Assembly (NCBI GenBank): GCA_964526965.1
Contig: CAZGML010000016.1
Span: 1 to 57,193, forward strand
Direction of reading: 5' to 3'
Length of the DNA: 57,193 bases
Source of the DNA: UBA6265 sp964526965
Lineage (GTDB): Bacteria > Chloroflexota > Chloroflexia > Thermomicrobiales > UBA6265
Part shown: positions 26,436 through 34,878 of the stretch, piece by piece
How the letters are laid out: every line of letters starts with the position of its first letter
Numbering within the stretch: the first letter of the stretch is position 1
Made by a program: the position numbers and the translations under genes
The notes under the pieces: model-generated
Databases searched by the model: none
Seen by the model: only the letters and a program-made list of their open reading frames with translations
Told to the model about the DNA's origin: nothing

Positions 26436-27743
26436 ATGTTTGATTTCCGACGAATCGGGCTCGTCGCCAGGCGCGAGGTAACAACACGATTCAAAATGAA
26501 GGCTTACCGCTGGACCCTGGTGATTCAGGTTTTGGTGGCCCTGTTGGCTGGTCTTTCTCCGGCTCTCATCAGCATTTTTGCGGGCGACTCGCTTGGTGAC
26601 AGCACCGTTGTGGTGGTGGACGAAGCAGACGCGAACTTCGCCGAGCGGTTCCAGCAGAACCTGGTTGGCGAGGCAGAGATCCCCGGACTCGCCGGACTGG
26701 AGGTTGAAGCACACGAAGGCGATGCAGAATCCGCGCGCGAATTAGTAAACCATGAAGACGCAGCGGCCGCGGTTGTTGTCACGCAAAATGGCGATCAACT
26801 CCAATACGAGGTCATCACCGGAGATGGTGGCGTACTCGATGTCAACGCGCAGCGCGTTCAGGCTGCGGTGATTACCACGAATATAGAAATCGCCGCCGAA
26901 CGAGCCGGCGTTGAACCGGAGCGGGCCGAGGCACTGGTGGGTACACCATCGATAGTCGTTGAGGATCTCGGTGGCGAGAGCAGCGGTATCGTCGAAAACT
27001 TCAGTGGGCCCCAGTTCGCGATCGTGAATATCGGCCTCATTCTCACTTACGCCATGTTCATTATGTATGGCACATGGATCGCGCAAGGTGTCGTGGAAGA
27101 GAAAGCCAGCCGCATGATGGAAATCATGGTGAATGCCGCCACTCCACGTGACTTGCTGTTCGGTAAGGTGATTGGTGTGCTCGTGGCCGGGTTGGTGCAG
27201 CTCATACCGACAATCGCTGCCGGTGCTCTCGCATTCGCCCTGCAACCGCGTATAGCCGACCTGCTGGACATCGACCTTATCGCAACCTTCGATTTCGATA
27301 TGGCTGCGGTTTCGTTGCAGGCGGTCACGGTATTCCTTGTCTATTTCATTCTTGGGTACTTCCTGTACGGTGCGCTCTTCGCCGCCACCGGCTCCATGGT
27401 GAGTCGTCAGGAAGAAGTGAGCCAGGCAATCGGACCCGTAACGGTGCTGATCGTGATTGGGCTCTTTGTGGCCTACGCTGCGCTGGCCCTCCCAAACTCC
27501 CTGCTAGCAAAGGTTCTGTTCCTGATTCCGCTGACCTCACCGTACACGGCGTTGTCTCGCATCCTGCTCGGTGATCCGTCGGTTGGGGAGATTGCGCTCA
27601 GCATCGGCTTGTTGGCACTCGCGGCAGTGCTGGCAATGATGCTGGCGGCCAGGGTGTATCGCATTACGGTGCTGTTGTACGGCCAGAAGCCTGGAGTTAT
27701 GCAGTTCTTCCGCCTGCGCCGTATGCAGTCTGTGTCCCGCTAA
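26436..27743 (+). CDS. ABC-2 permease, NatB type (first of two paralogues)
   Basis: This 435-residue membrane protein has one N-terminal helix (about 22-48), an extracytoplasmic domain of about 150 residues, then five or six helices. The stretch WIAQGVVEEKASRMMEIMVN followed by AATPRDLLFGK is the conserved coupling region of this family. With the NatA-like ATPase it should form an exporter for Na+, a lipid-like compound or a drug. ATG 26436 has AAGGAG 7 bases upstream. The gene at 27757 is a close paralogue, so the pair likely arose by tandem duplication and may form a heterodimer. Confidence 0.85.
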   Translation: MFDFRRIGLVARREVTTRFKMKAYRWTLVIQVLVALLAGLSPALISIFAGDSLGDSTVVVVDEADANFAERFQQNLVGEAEIPGLAGLEVEAHEGDAESARELVNHEDAAAAVVVTQNGDQLQYEVITGDGGVLDVNAQRVQAAVITTNIEIAAERAGVEPERAEALVGTPSIVVEDLGGESSGIVENFSGPQFAIVNIGLILTYAMFIMYGTWIAQGVVEEKASRMMEIMVNAATPRDLLFGKVIGVLVAGLVQLIPTIAAGALAFALQPRIADLLDIDLIATFDFDMAAVSLQAVTVFLVYFILGYFLYGALFAATGSMVSRQEEVSQAIGPVTVLIVIGLFVAYAALALPNSLLAKVLFLIPLTSPYTALSRILLGDPSVGEIALSIGLLALAAVLAMMLAARVYRITVLLYGQKPGVMQFFRLRRMQSVSR

Positions 27744-27756
27744 CAGGAGTAGAAAC

Positions 27757-29067
27757 ATGTTTGACTGGAATCGAATTCGACTCATTGCGGGGCGCGAGAT
27801 TAAGACCCGGGTCGCGATGAGCAGCTACAAGTGGAGCCTGATCATTCAGGTGGTTATCGTGGCCCTGATGGCAGCGAGCCCGGTGGTCATCGCCAAATTC
27901 ACTGGCGGTGATGACGGACCAGCCGTTCGAAGCGTGGCCGTAGTGAACACCACAGATGTGGATGCGATCTCCGGACTCAATGTCAGCCTGGACCTGCTCA
28001 CTGTTGATACCAACACAACGTGGGAGCTGGCGCCGGTAGACACCGAAGAGGAGGCCCGCGCACAACTCGAAGATGGCGACGTTGACGCTGCCATGATCGT
28101 GGAGCAGGAAGGACAGGAACTCGCCTTCACGATTCTGACCGAATCGGGCGATCCACAATCCTCAACGGCGCAAATGCTCATCGGCGCATCCAGTTCGCTT
28201 TCCGTTGCGCATTCAATTGAAGAATCGGGATTGACGCCTTCTGAGGTGAACGAGATCTTCGCCGTTCCTGCGTTACAAATCACGCAGGCCGATCCGGAAG
28301 CAGCCGAGGATTTCGAAGATGCGGATGACATCGTCAATTTCGTGATTGCGTATGCCTCGACAATTATCATTTTCATCTTTGTGGTGTTGTACGGGCAGTG
28401 GATTGCCCAGGGTGTGGTTGAGGAGAAGGCCAGCCGTATCATGGAGATCATGGTCAACGCGGCCACACCGCGAGACCTCCTCGCCGGCAAGGTCCTCGGC
28501 ATCATGATGACGGCATTGATGCAGTTCGTGCCGATCGTGCTTACTGCGGGCATCATCGCCAGCATGCAGACACAAATTGGATCGCTGCTGGGAGTACCCG
28601 AAGATCAACTCTTCGATGTCAACCTCGCGGCCATTACGTGGTCGAGCATGGGCTGGTTCCTGCTCTACTTCATTCTCGGATTCCTGCTCTTCGGTGCGTT
28701 GTATGCCGGTATCGGGTCGTTGGTCTCCCGACAGGAAGAGGTCGGTACGGCTGTCGCTCCAATGACGACGGTAATGATGATTGGTTACTTCGCTGCGATA
28801 TTGAGCATGGGTGATCCGGATGGGCTTATCGCCCGTATCGCCTATCTCTTCCCCGGTACATCGGTATTCGTGGCCATGTTGCGTCTCACCATCGGTAATG
28901 CCGAGTCGTGGGAGATCGCTGTGAGTATCGGTGGACTTCTCATTGCCATCGTGCTGGCGCTGCTGCTGGCCGGGCGGCTCTACCGCATTGGGGTACTGCG
29001 GTACGGCCAGGCGCCGAAGTTCACGGAAATGTTCAAAATCGGCAAGATGGAAGGTGTTTCCCGCTAA
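27757..29067 (+). CDS. ABC-2 permease, NatB type (second paralogue)
   Basis: This 436-residue protein has the same layout as its upstream neighbour: one N-terminal helix, an extracytoplasmic domain rich in acidic residues, then a block of helices. The conserved coupling segment differs by only a few residues (WIAQGVVEEKASRIMEIMVN). The extracytoplasmic domains have diverged more than the membrane blocks, which suggests different outer-face partners or ligands. It starts 13 bases after the previous stop, with AGGAG ahead of the ATG. It shares the NatA-type ATPase. Confidence 0.85.
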   Translation: MFDWNRIRLIAGREIKTRVAMSSYKWSLIIQVVIVALMAASPVVIAKFTGGDDGPAVRSVAVVNTTDVDAISGLNVSLDLLTVDTNTTWELAPVDTEEEARAQLEDGDVDAAMIVEQEGQELAFTILTESGDPQSSTAQMLIGASSSLSVAHSIEESGLTPSEVNEIFAVPALQITQADPEAAEDFEDADDIVNFVIAYASTIIIFIFVVLYGQWIAQGVVEEKASRIMEIMVNAATPRDLLAGKVLGIMMTALMQFVPIVLTAGIIASMQTQIGSLLGVPEDQLFDVNLAAITWSSMGWFLLYFILGFLLFGALYAGIGSLVSRQEEVGTAVAPMTTVMMIGYFAAILSMGDPDGLIARIAYLFPGTSVFVAMLRLTIGNAESWEIAVSIGGLLIAIVLALLLAGRLYRIGVLRYGQAPKFTEMFKIGKMEGVSR

Positions 29068-29076
29068 CCGGAACGG

Positions 29077-29102
29077 GGCAGGGAGTCTGGAAGCTCCCTG
29101 CC
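29077..29102 (+). other. Intercistronic hairpin in the ABC operon
   Basis: Arms GGCAGGGAG and CTCCCTGCC form a perfect 9-bp stem with an 8-base loop, just after the second NatB-type gene. There is no T tract, so it looks more like an mRNA-stabilising or partial-termination element that sets the level of the last two genes. Confidence 0.5.
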
Positions 29103-29153
29103 TGTGAGACTGCGCAGACTACACGTAACTTGAATCCATATAAAGGAGTTGAA

Positions 29154-30131
29154 ATGGGAACAGAAGTGGCCACCGCGCCACCGACAACCGGGGCAATTGG
29201 GAAACGTGGTAACGCCAATGGCCCTGTGCTGGAACTGACGAACCTCACCAAGAAATTTGGTGACTTTACGGCGGTCGATAACCTCAGCATCACCGTACAA
29301 CAGGGTGAAGTGTTGGGCTTCCTCGGCCCGAACGGTGCCGGTAAAAGCACGACCGTGGGAATGGTGCTTGGGCTCATTGCCCCAACCAGTGGCACGGTCA
29401 CGATAATGGGCACGGAACTGGCCGGGAGCCAGTCTATCGTGCCGGAGAACGTGGGAGCGATCATCGAGAACCCCGCGTTCTACCCATACCTGAGCGGGCG
29501 CGATAACCTGATCGCGCACGGCAAGATGGTTGGAGGGGTATCGGATTCTCGCGTCGACGACATGCTTAAACTCGTCAACCTGCACGAACGTTCCGGCGAC
29601 AGGTTCCAGAGCTACAGCCTTGGTATGAAGCAGCGGTTGGGGATCGCCAGCACTCTTCTCACGGATCCTGCCCTTGTGATTCTGGATGAGCCTACCAACG
29701 GGCTTGATCCTGCCGGGCAGCGCGAGATTCGGGAGATCATTCCACGACTCGCCGCCGATGGCCACGGGGTACTGCTGGCCAGCCACATGCTGCACGAAGT
29801 CGAGCAGGTGAGTGACCGGGTTGCGATCGTGCGCCGGGGTGAACTGATCACCGAGAGCAGCGTCGATGAACTCCTGAAACGCAGCGGCTTTGTTGACATA
29901 CGCGTTGAACCCCGGCAACTGGAAGCGGCTCAGGCGATTATCCAGCGCGTGTCGGGTGTTGAACAGGTTTCTGTCGTTGATGACAAGCTGACAGCGGTTG
30001 CCGACCCCGAACTGGGTGCGGAGATCAACCGCGCACTGGTGAGCGAAGGAATCTATGCCGGCGAGCTCTCGCCGAAGCGAAGCTCACTGGAGTCGCTCTT
30101 CCTCGAACTGACCGAAGGCGAGACTGTTTAG
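29154..30131 (+). CDS. ABC transporter ATP-binding protein (BcrA-like)
   Basis: This 325-residue ATPase shows Walker A LGPNGAGKST (about 62-71), signature SYSLGMKQRLGIASTLL, Walker B LVILDEPTNGLDP and H-loop ASHMLHEVEQ. The signature SLGMKQR and the C-terminal region are typical of BcrA/bacitracin-export type ATPases. An unusual Thr/Pro/Gly-rich N-terminal extension of about 25 residues precedes the first strand. ATG 29154 follows AAAGGAG. The next gene is its likely permease. Confidence 0.87.
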   Translation: MGTEVATAPPTTGAIGKRGNANGPVLELTNLTKKFGDFTAVDNLSITVQQGEVLGFLGPNGAGKSTTVGMVLGLIAPTSGTVTIMGTELAGSQSIVPENVGAIIENPAFYPYLSGRDNLIAHGKMVGGVSDSRVDDMLKLVNLHERSGDRFQSYSLGMKQRLGIASTLLTDPALVILDEPTNGLDPAGQREIREIIPRLAADGHGVLLASHMLHEVEQVSDRVAIVRRGELITESSVDELLKRSGFVDIRVEPRQLEAAQAIIQRVSGVEQVSVVDDKLTAVADPELGAEINRALVSEGIYAGELSPKRSSLESLFLELTEGETV

Positions 30132-30161
30132 CCCACACGTTACCTCTGAAGGATCGATCAT

Positions 30162-30968
30162 ATGTTCAACATGCTCTCAAGTGAACTGTTTCGGCTGCGT
30201 AAACGCCGTCAGAGTTGGATATTGTTGCTAATTGCAATCGCGTTGGTAGCCCTGATTTATGGAGGGTTCGTTTTGGCCGGCCTCCTGACCAGTGGGCAGG
30301 AATCGCAAAACTTGCGAGAACAGGCAACGTTTACCAACTTTAATGAATTTGGTATCTCAATGGCCGTTGGCTTCTTTGGCTCGGTGATGCTGATTATCGT
30401 CGCGGCCAACATGATGGGTAACGAGTTCAGCTGGAATACCCTGCGACCGCTGGTGGCCCGGGCGCGATCGCGCGCTGGTCTGCTGACTGCCAAGTACCTG
30501 ACATTGCTGATTTATGGCGTGATTTTCATCGCCTTGCTGGTTCTGGCAGTTGCGGGAATGTTCCTGATCGGTTCCGCGATCGTCGGTGAGCCGTCCGGTT
30601 TCAGCATGTCGGTGCTGGGGGATGGTTTCCAATATGCATACGAGCTTACCTACACGAACGTGCCGTACCTGGCGTTGGCCTTCATGCTCGCGACCGTATT
30701 TCGCACCAACGCGGCTGGAATTGCCGGCGCGCTTGGACTCTCCTTCATCGAGCAGCCGATCTTCCTGCTCCTTGGCCTGGCCAGCAACTTCTTTCGCGAC
30801 CTCGAGAAGTGGGGGATTTCATGGAACGTTGCTGAAATTAGCGGCTTCAATCCTGGCTCCTCCAGCGGCGATGAATGGCGGGCGGCTGCCATTCTGGCGG
30901 TGTATACGGTGATCTTCGTCGCGATTTCCTACATCGTTTTCCAGCGACGAGATGTGACGTCTGGATAA
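30162..30968 (+). CDS. ABC-2 type permease, last gene of the export operon
   Basis: This 268-residue membrane protein has six helices. It starts with a basic cytoplasmic stretch (ELFRLRKRRQSW), then a helix, and carries the family feature GNEFSWNTLRPLVARARSR between helices 2 and 3. It pairs with the BcrA-like ATPase 30 bases upstream. The operon ends at the strong terminator at 31008-31048. The operon thus holds three ATPases, four permeases and one repressor, enough for two or three distinct exporters under one promoter. Confidence 0.85.
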   Translation: MFNMLSSELFRLRKRRQSWILLLIAIALVALIYGGFVLAGLLTSGQESQNLREQATFTNFNEFGISMAVGFFGSVMLIIVAANMMGNEFSWNTLRPLVARARSRAGLLTAKYLTLLIYGVIFIALLVLAVAGMFLIGSAIVGEPSGFSMSVLGDGFQYAYELTYTNVPYLALAFMLATVFRTNAAGIAGALGLSFIEQPIFLLLGLASNFFRDLEKWGISWNVAEISGFNPGSSSGDEWRAAAILAVYTVIFVAISYIVFQRRDVTSG

Positions 30969-31007
30969 CCAGGTCCGTCGCACACGCACCTGATTAGGAT
31001 CCTGCAA

Positions 31008-31048
31008 CAAAAAGTCGGGACCCGGAGTATCCGGGTCCCGACTTTTTG
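31008..31048. terminator. Strong bidirectional intrinsic terminator
   Basis: A perfect 18-19 bp stem has arms AAAAAGTCGGGACCCGGA (31009-31026) and its exact complement ending in TTTTT (31030-31047), with a 3-base loop. A and T tracts at the two ends make it work in both directions, serving the ABC export operon and the convergent methyltransferase gene. Confidence 0.95.
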
Positions 31049-31062
31049 CATGTCAGACGGTG

Positions 31063-31932
31063 TTAAGAGCGTGTTTCAAGCGGTTTGAAAATCGGTTTGG
31101 AGGCTTCTTCCCGCGGGCGAGAGAGGAAGTATTCGGCGTGATAATTGCCTTCTGCTTCCTTACCGGTGGGGTCGACCCCGATTTCCTCAAGGTTTTTCAT
31201 CACGTTGAGTCGCTCTTCGTCCGTGGCGAACGAGCGCTGAATAAGCGTGCCCTCGTACTTTTCCGTCACGTATCCACGTTCTTCCAGGAGCTTCAGGATC
31301 TCGTCGTACGGGAACATGCGCAGCACTGAGTTCGCAACCCAGGGGCGAGATTCTCCGCTGGCATCGAGCACCTGTTCAAAGGTGGCAGCACTAATGTATC
31401 CGACAGCACCTGTGGACAAGATGAGGTCGGCACCCTTAATTTCTGCGGCCTCTTCTGGCTTCAGCTTGTTCTCTTCCAGGTTCACTACCAGGGCCGAGTC
31501 CATCAACCCCGCGTCCACCGCGTATTGCAGGGCGTTGGCCGATACGTCCATGCCAACGAACGTGGCTTTTTCTTCGGAGGCGTGCTCGGCGAAGTACTTG
31601 ATATCGCGCTCCAGAATTTGCTCGCGATTCCAGTCTGCGACGTCGTTGGTCCGATAATGCTCATCCAGCTCATCGAGCGTGAGGTCGGTATTCTGCAAGG
31701 CGGCATTGATGCCGTACGAACAACCGATGTCGATGACCTTGGGCTTCGCGATACCGCGTACCTCCCTCAAAGCAGCGAGCGTGCGCTCGATATGAGGTTC
31801 GGCTTCACCTGCAATGCGGTAGCCAAGTCTTCCCAAATCCTCGTAATACATTCGTGGATCGGGCTGGTTATAAGCGTCATCAAAAACCGCCTTACCAGTA
31901 TCGTCATATTGTTCAGTTGGTGTCTCTGCCAC
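31063..31932 (-). CDS. SAM-dependent methyltransferase-like protein
   Basis: This 289-residue soluble protein has a Rossmann-type motif I, KVIDIGCSYGINAAL (about 69-83), and a motif II-like stretch ATFVGMDVSANALQYA. A later GADLILSTGAVGYIS fits motif IV. These suggest S-adenosylmethionine binding; the substrate is unknown. I chose GTG 31932, as AAGG lies 7 bases upstream; an ATG frame extends back to 32004. It is a single gene, sharing the terminator with the ABC operon. Confidence 0.7.
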   Translation of the reverse strand: MAETPTEQYDDTGKAVFDDAYNQPDPRMYYEDLGRLGYRIAGEAEPHIERTLAALREVRGIAKPKVIDIGCSYGINAALQNTDLTLDELDEHYRTNDVADWNREQILERDIKYFAEHASEEKATFVGMDVSANALQYAVDAGLMDSALVVNLEENKLKPEEAAEIKGADLILSTGAVGYISAATFEQVLDASGESRPWVANSVLRMFPYDEILKLLEERGYVTEKYEGTLIQRSFATDEERLNVMKNLEEIGVDPTGKEAEGNYHAEYFLSRPREEASKPIFKPLETRS

Positions 31933-32204
31933 AGTTGACCTTTCTCGCATCCGGCTTTGAAACATTCCGCAGAACGCCAGAACTTTGAGGCGAAAGCTAA
32001 TCAAAGCCGGGCAGCATTTAGCGTCGTGACTGTTTAAGACCCTATCACAACTTATTCGAGGATTCGTTCAAAAACTCCAGATGCGGAGCCACTCCTCTTG
32101 ACGTTTTGGCGCGACAATTCCCATGAAATCAGTCAATTCTGCGTGATGGATAAAGTCGTGAAAGTTGCCCCGATCGGCAGGCGAATTGCTCGCGGCTCGT
32201 ACTG

Positions 32205-32233
32205 TTGACCTGAAGGTCAAACGCCCGTATACT
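32205..32233 (+). promoter_or_regulatory. recA promoter with palindrome over the -35
   Basis: TTGACC (32205-32210), 17 bases, then TATACT (32228-32233) is a near-consensus housekeeping sigma promoter. The -35 lies in a perfect inverted repeat, TTGACCT-GA-AGGTCAA (32205-32220), which could bind a second regulator besides LexA. Confidence 0.75.
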
Positions 32234-32246
32234 AACCAATGTAATA

Positions 32247-32260
32247 CGAACAGATGTTCG
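32247..32260. promoter_or_regulatory. LexA (SOS) box
   Basis: CGAAC-AGAT-GTTCG fits exactly the Gram-positive SOS box CGAACN4GTTCG. It lies just downstream of the -10, near the expected transcription start, where LexA would block recA expression until DNA damage occurs. Confidence 0.9.
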
Positions 32261-32353
32261 CTTTTGTTGCTTTTTGCTACTATTTCCCTGCGGAACACTC
32301 GCTGGCGCTCCTGGCTCCGGCAAAGCGCAAAAGCGCGAGAGAAGGGCCGAAAC

Positions 32354-33448
32354 ATGGCACAAGACCTCCGAAACGAAAAACTGAAGGCAACTGAGAACGC
32401 TATTGCCCAGATCGAACGACAGTTCGGCAAGGGCAGCATTATGAAGATGAACCCGGATGACACCAACCCGATGAAGGTGGAATCCATTCCTACCGGCAGC
32501 CTCGCGCTCGATATCGCCCTGGGTGTCGGTGGGGTACCAAAGGGCCGTATTGTTGAGATTTACGGCCCGGAGTCGTCCGGTAAAACCACCCTGGCGCTCC
32601 ATATCGTGGCAGAAGCCCAGAAGCGGGGCGGACTCGCCGCCATCGTCGACGCCGAGCACGCGCTCGATCCGGTCTACGGCAAGCGCCTTGGCGTAAACCT
32701 TGATGACCTGCTGATCTCCCAGCCGGATACTGGCGAACAGGCGCTCGAAATTACCGAGACGCTGGTGCGAAGCGGTGGCCTGGATGTGATCGTTATCGAC
32801 TCCGTTGCTGCACTCGTGCCGAAGGCCGAGATCGAAGGCGACATGGGCGATTCGCACGTGGGCCTGCAGGCACGGCTCATGAGCCAGGCACTGCGCAAGC
32901 TTACGGGTGCCATCAATCGCTCGCATACCTGCGTGATCTTCATCAACCAGCTACGCATGAAGATCGGCGTGATGTTCGGCAGCCCGGAAACGACGACCGG
33001 TGGTAACGCGCTGAAGTTCTACAGCTCGGTGCGTATGGACATTCGCCGCATCGAAACCCTGAAAGAGGGCCAGGATGCCATCGGCATTCGCTGCCGCGTG
33101 AAGGTGATCAAGAACAAGGTGGCTCCACCGTTCCGCCAGGCAGAATTCGACATTATGTACAACGAGGGAATCTCCGCTGCTGGCTCGGTGTTGGATACCG
33201 CCGTCGAGATCGGCGTGGTCCGCAAGAGCGGCGCCTGGTTCTACTATGGCGAGGAACGGCTCGGCCAGGGCCGGGAGAATGTGAAGGTATTCCTGAAAAA
33301 CAATCCCGACACAATGGACGAGATTGCCGACAAGGTTATGCGTGCCTCACCTGAGCTCGCAGCCCGGCTGGAGTTCTCCCCGGAAGCGGAGGATCGTAAA
33401 GAGGCCGAACAGCCCGTAGCCGATGAGGATGGCGTGATCCTTTCGTAA
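32354..33448 (+). CDS. recA: Recombinase RecA
   Basis: RecA forms filaments on single-stranded DNA, drives homologous strand exchange and triggers LexA self-cleavage. The 364-residue product shows the family hallmarks: Walker A GPESSGKTT, VDAEHALDP, Walker B VIVIDSVAALVPKAEIEG, loop L1 MGDSHVGLQARLMSQALRK, NQLRMKIGVMFGSPETTTGG (loop L2), and an acidic C-terminal tail. ATG 32354 is the usual start (MAQDLRNEK); the frame is open upstream but has no RecA homology. An SOS box and promoter precede it, and a hairpin terminator follows. No recX follows directly; the opu-type operon does. Confidence 0.97.
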   Translation: MAQDLRNEKLKATENAIAQIERQFGKGSIMKMNPDDTNPMKVESIPTGSLALDIALGVGGVPKGRIVEIYGPESSGKTTLALHIVAEAQKRGGLAAIVDAEHALDPVYGKRLGVNLDDLLISQPDTGEQALEITETLVRSGGLDVIVIDSVAALVPKAEIEGDMGDSHVGLQARLMSQALRKLTGAINRSHTCVIFINQLRMKIGVMFGSPETTTGGNALKFYSSVRMDIRRIETLKEGQDAIGIRCRVKVIKNKVAPPFRQAEFDIMYNEGISAAGSVLDTAVEIGVVRKSGAWFYYGEERLGQGRENVKVFLKNNPDTMDEIADKVMRASPELAARLEFSPEAEDRKEAEQPVADEDGVILS

Positions 33449-33468
33449 CCCATTGACAACAACGTTAT

Positions 33469-33508
33469 AAGGCCCTGCTTCGGCTTCATTCAGCCGGGCA
33501 GGGCTTTT
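33469..33508 (+). terminator. recA intrinsic terminator
   Basis: The stem GCCCTGC (33472-33478) with GCAGGGC (33498-33504) has an inner CGGCT/AGCCG stem (33481-33485 with 33492-33496). It is followed by TTTTAT. Confidence 0.85.
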
Positions 33509-33786
33509 ATGTTTAATCGACATTTGGTGGCATGATAAATGCAAGCACTCCTGTCAGCGTCAATAAGTGCGGTCGTAAAGCCCATGGAGGCCTCTTGAAC
33601 CTTAGAAAAGTCGCTATATAGTAGTCCTGATGAGATTGACGCCGTGTTCTACACTGAGGTAGCTGAAACAGATGCAGGGCGCTTTTCGAAACTGGCGTGC
33701 GTCGCACGCCGCTAATCGATGCGCTCGCCAATCCTGTTCCGAATGCATGTTTGAAACAGGGAAGAGGACTATGTACATACAAGCCC
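33509..33786. other. Leader region of the osmoprotectant operon
   Basis: This gene-free stretch contains the promoter (33595-33622) and then a long leader of about 160 bases. The leader has a 7-bp hairpin (GGCGTGC at 33694-33700 with GCACGCC at 33704-33710) and a weaker CCTGTT/AACAGG pair nearer the start codon. No known riboswitch class was recognised. The leader length leaves room for post-transcriptional control. Confidence 0.5.
33595..33622 (+). promoter_or_regulatory. Predicted promoter of the osmoprotectant transporter operon
   Basis: TTGAAC (33595-33600), 16 bases, TATAGT (33617-33622): both hexamers match 5 of 6 consensus positions. It is the best housekeeping promoter between recA and the ATPase gene. 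Confidence 0.6.
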
Positions 33787-34878
33787 ATGATTACTCTTGA
33801 GAACGTAACCAAAACTTTTGAGACACCCAACGGTGACTTCCATGCAGTGAAGGATGTCAGTTTTGACGTGGCCGAAGGTGAACTCGCTGTTTTGATTGGG
33901 CCGTCAGGTTCAGGCAAGACCACGACCATGCGTATGATCAACGGTCTGGAGAAAAAGACTTCAGGCAAGATCATCGTGAATGGTCAGGACACCGAGAACA
34001 CCAACGTGGTCGATCTTCGCCGTGGAATCGGCTATGTGATCCAGCAGGGAGGCTTGCTCCCGCACCTCACAGTGGCCGAAAACGTCGCCATCGTACCCAA
34101 GCTGCTTGGGTGGGACGACAAGCGTCGACGTGAGCGCGCCGAGGAACTGCTGCAACTGGTGGACCTTGATCCAACCATGCATGCAGACCGGTTCCCGCGT
34201 CAGCTTTCCGGTGGTCAGCAACAGCGTGTGGGCGTAGCCCGTGCGCTCGCAGCCGATGCGCCCATCATCCTTATGGATGAGCCGTTCGGCGCGGTTGACC
34301 CCATCACCCGTACCCAACTCCAGCGCTGGCTGCGCGAAATTCAGCGCGACGTAAAGAAGACCATCGTCTTCGTAACGCACGACATCAACGAGGCATTCTT
34401 GCTTGGTGACCGCATCGTGCTTATGCGAGAAGGTCAGGTTGTTCAGAATGGCACACCAGCCGATCTGCTCCGTAGCCCCGCCTCCGACTTCGTGCGCGAG
34501 TTCATTGGCGATGAGTTCGCCCTGCAGGCACTCGAACACACCTACATCGCCGAATTGGCCAAGCCCGATGCGCCAGAAGTCGCAGAAGACGGCCTTGTCC
34601 TTCCAGGCGACCTTTCCGTGCCCGAGGCAAGTTGGGAAATTACCCATTCCGATGCCAGTGGTCATGATGGGTTCTGGGTTGCCAACGGCGAAGGTGAGTC
34701 GCAAGGCTACGTCACGTACGAGGAATTCGCGAGCGTCTTGTCCGAAGGTATTGCGTCTGAAGTCGAACCTGAAAATGAAAAGGATGACGATGAATCTGAC
34801 GCCGTAAAGGCGACAGATGAGGCCAGTGCCACGGAAGACGACGGCGAGAAGGAAGGTTCCGATGCAGTACCTTCTTGA
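33787..34878 (+). CDS. Osmoprotectant (quaternary amine) ABC transporter ATPase, OpuCA/ProV-like
   Basis: This 363-residue ATPase powers uptake of compatible solutes such as glycine betaine. It has Walker A GPSGSGKTTT (about 39-48), signature LSGGQQQRVGVARAL, Walker B IILMDEPFGAVDP, and ends the core with SPASDFVREFIG, typical of OpuCA/ProV. Beyond it a region of about 90 residues shows at best one degenerate CBS-like half (FWVANGEGESQGYVTYEEFA). The last 39 residues are strongly anionic (17 Asp/Glu). In the OpuA transporter a CBS module with an anionic tail senses ionic strength. The gene overlaps the first permease gene by 17 bases. ATG 33787 begins MITLENVTKTF. Confidence 0.9.
   Translation: MITLENVTKTFETPNGDFHAVKDVSFDVAEGELAVLIGPSGSGKTTTMRMINGLEKKTSGKIIVNGQDTENTNVVDLRRGIGYVIQQGGLLPHLTVAENVAIVPKLLGWDDKRRRERAEELLQLVDLDPTMHADRFPRQLSGGQQQRVGVARALAADAPIILMDEPFGAVDPITRTQLQRWLREIQRDVKKTIVFVTHDINEAFLLGDRIVLMREGQVVQNGTPADLLRSPASDFVREFIGDEFALQALEHTYIAELAKPDAPEVAEDGLVLPGDLSVPEASWEITHSDASGHDGFWVANGEGESQGYVTYEEFASVLSEGIASEVEPENEKDDDESDAVKATDEASATEDDGEKEGSDAVPS

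Larger units (their letters stand above)
31933..32353. other. Divergent intergenic region upstream of recA, 421 bp
   Basis: The left half (31933-32200) shows no convincing promoter or RNA structure. The right half holds the recA promoter, a palindrome on its -35 element and the SOS box, listed separately. The recA leader from the SOS box to the start is about 93 bases. Confidence 0.6.

Noticed and set aside
25440..26714. 424-codon minus-strand open frame over the NatA-like and NatB-like genes
   Set aside because: Shadow of two well-supported plus-strand genes; no motif or ribosome site.
33509..33786. c-di-AMP (ydaO) riboswitch ahead of the osmoprotectant operon
   Set aside because: It would fit the biology, but I could not find the conserved core sequences in this leader. 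The leader at 54066-54271 was also checked without success.
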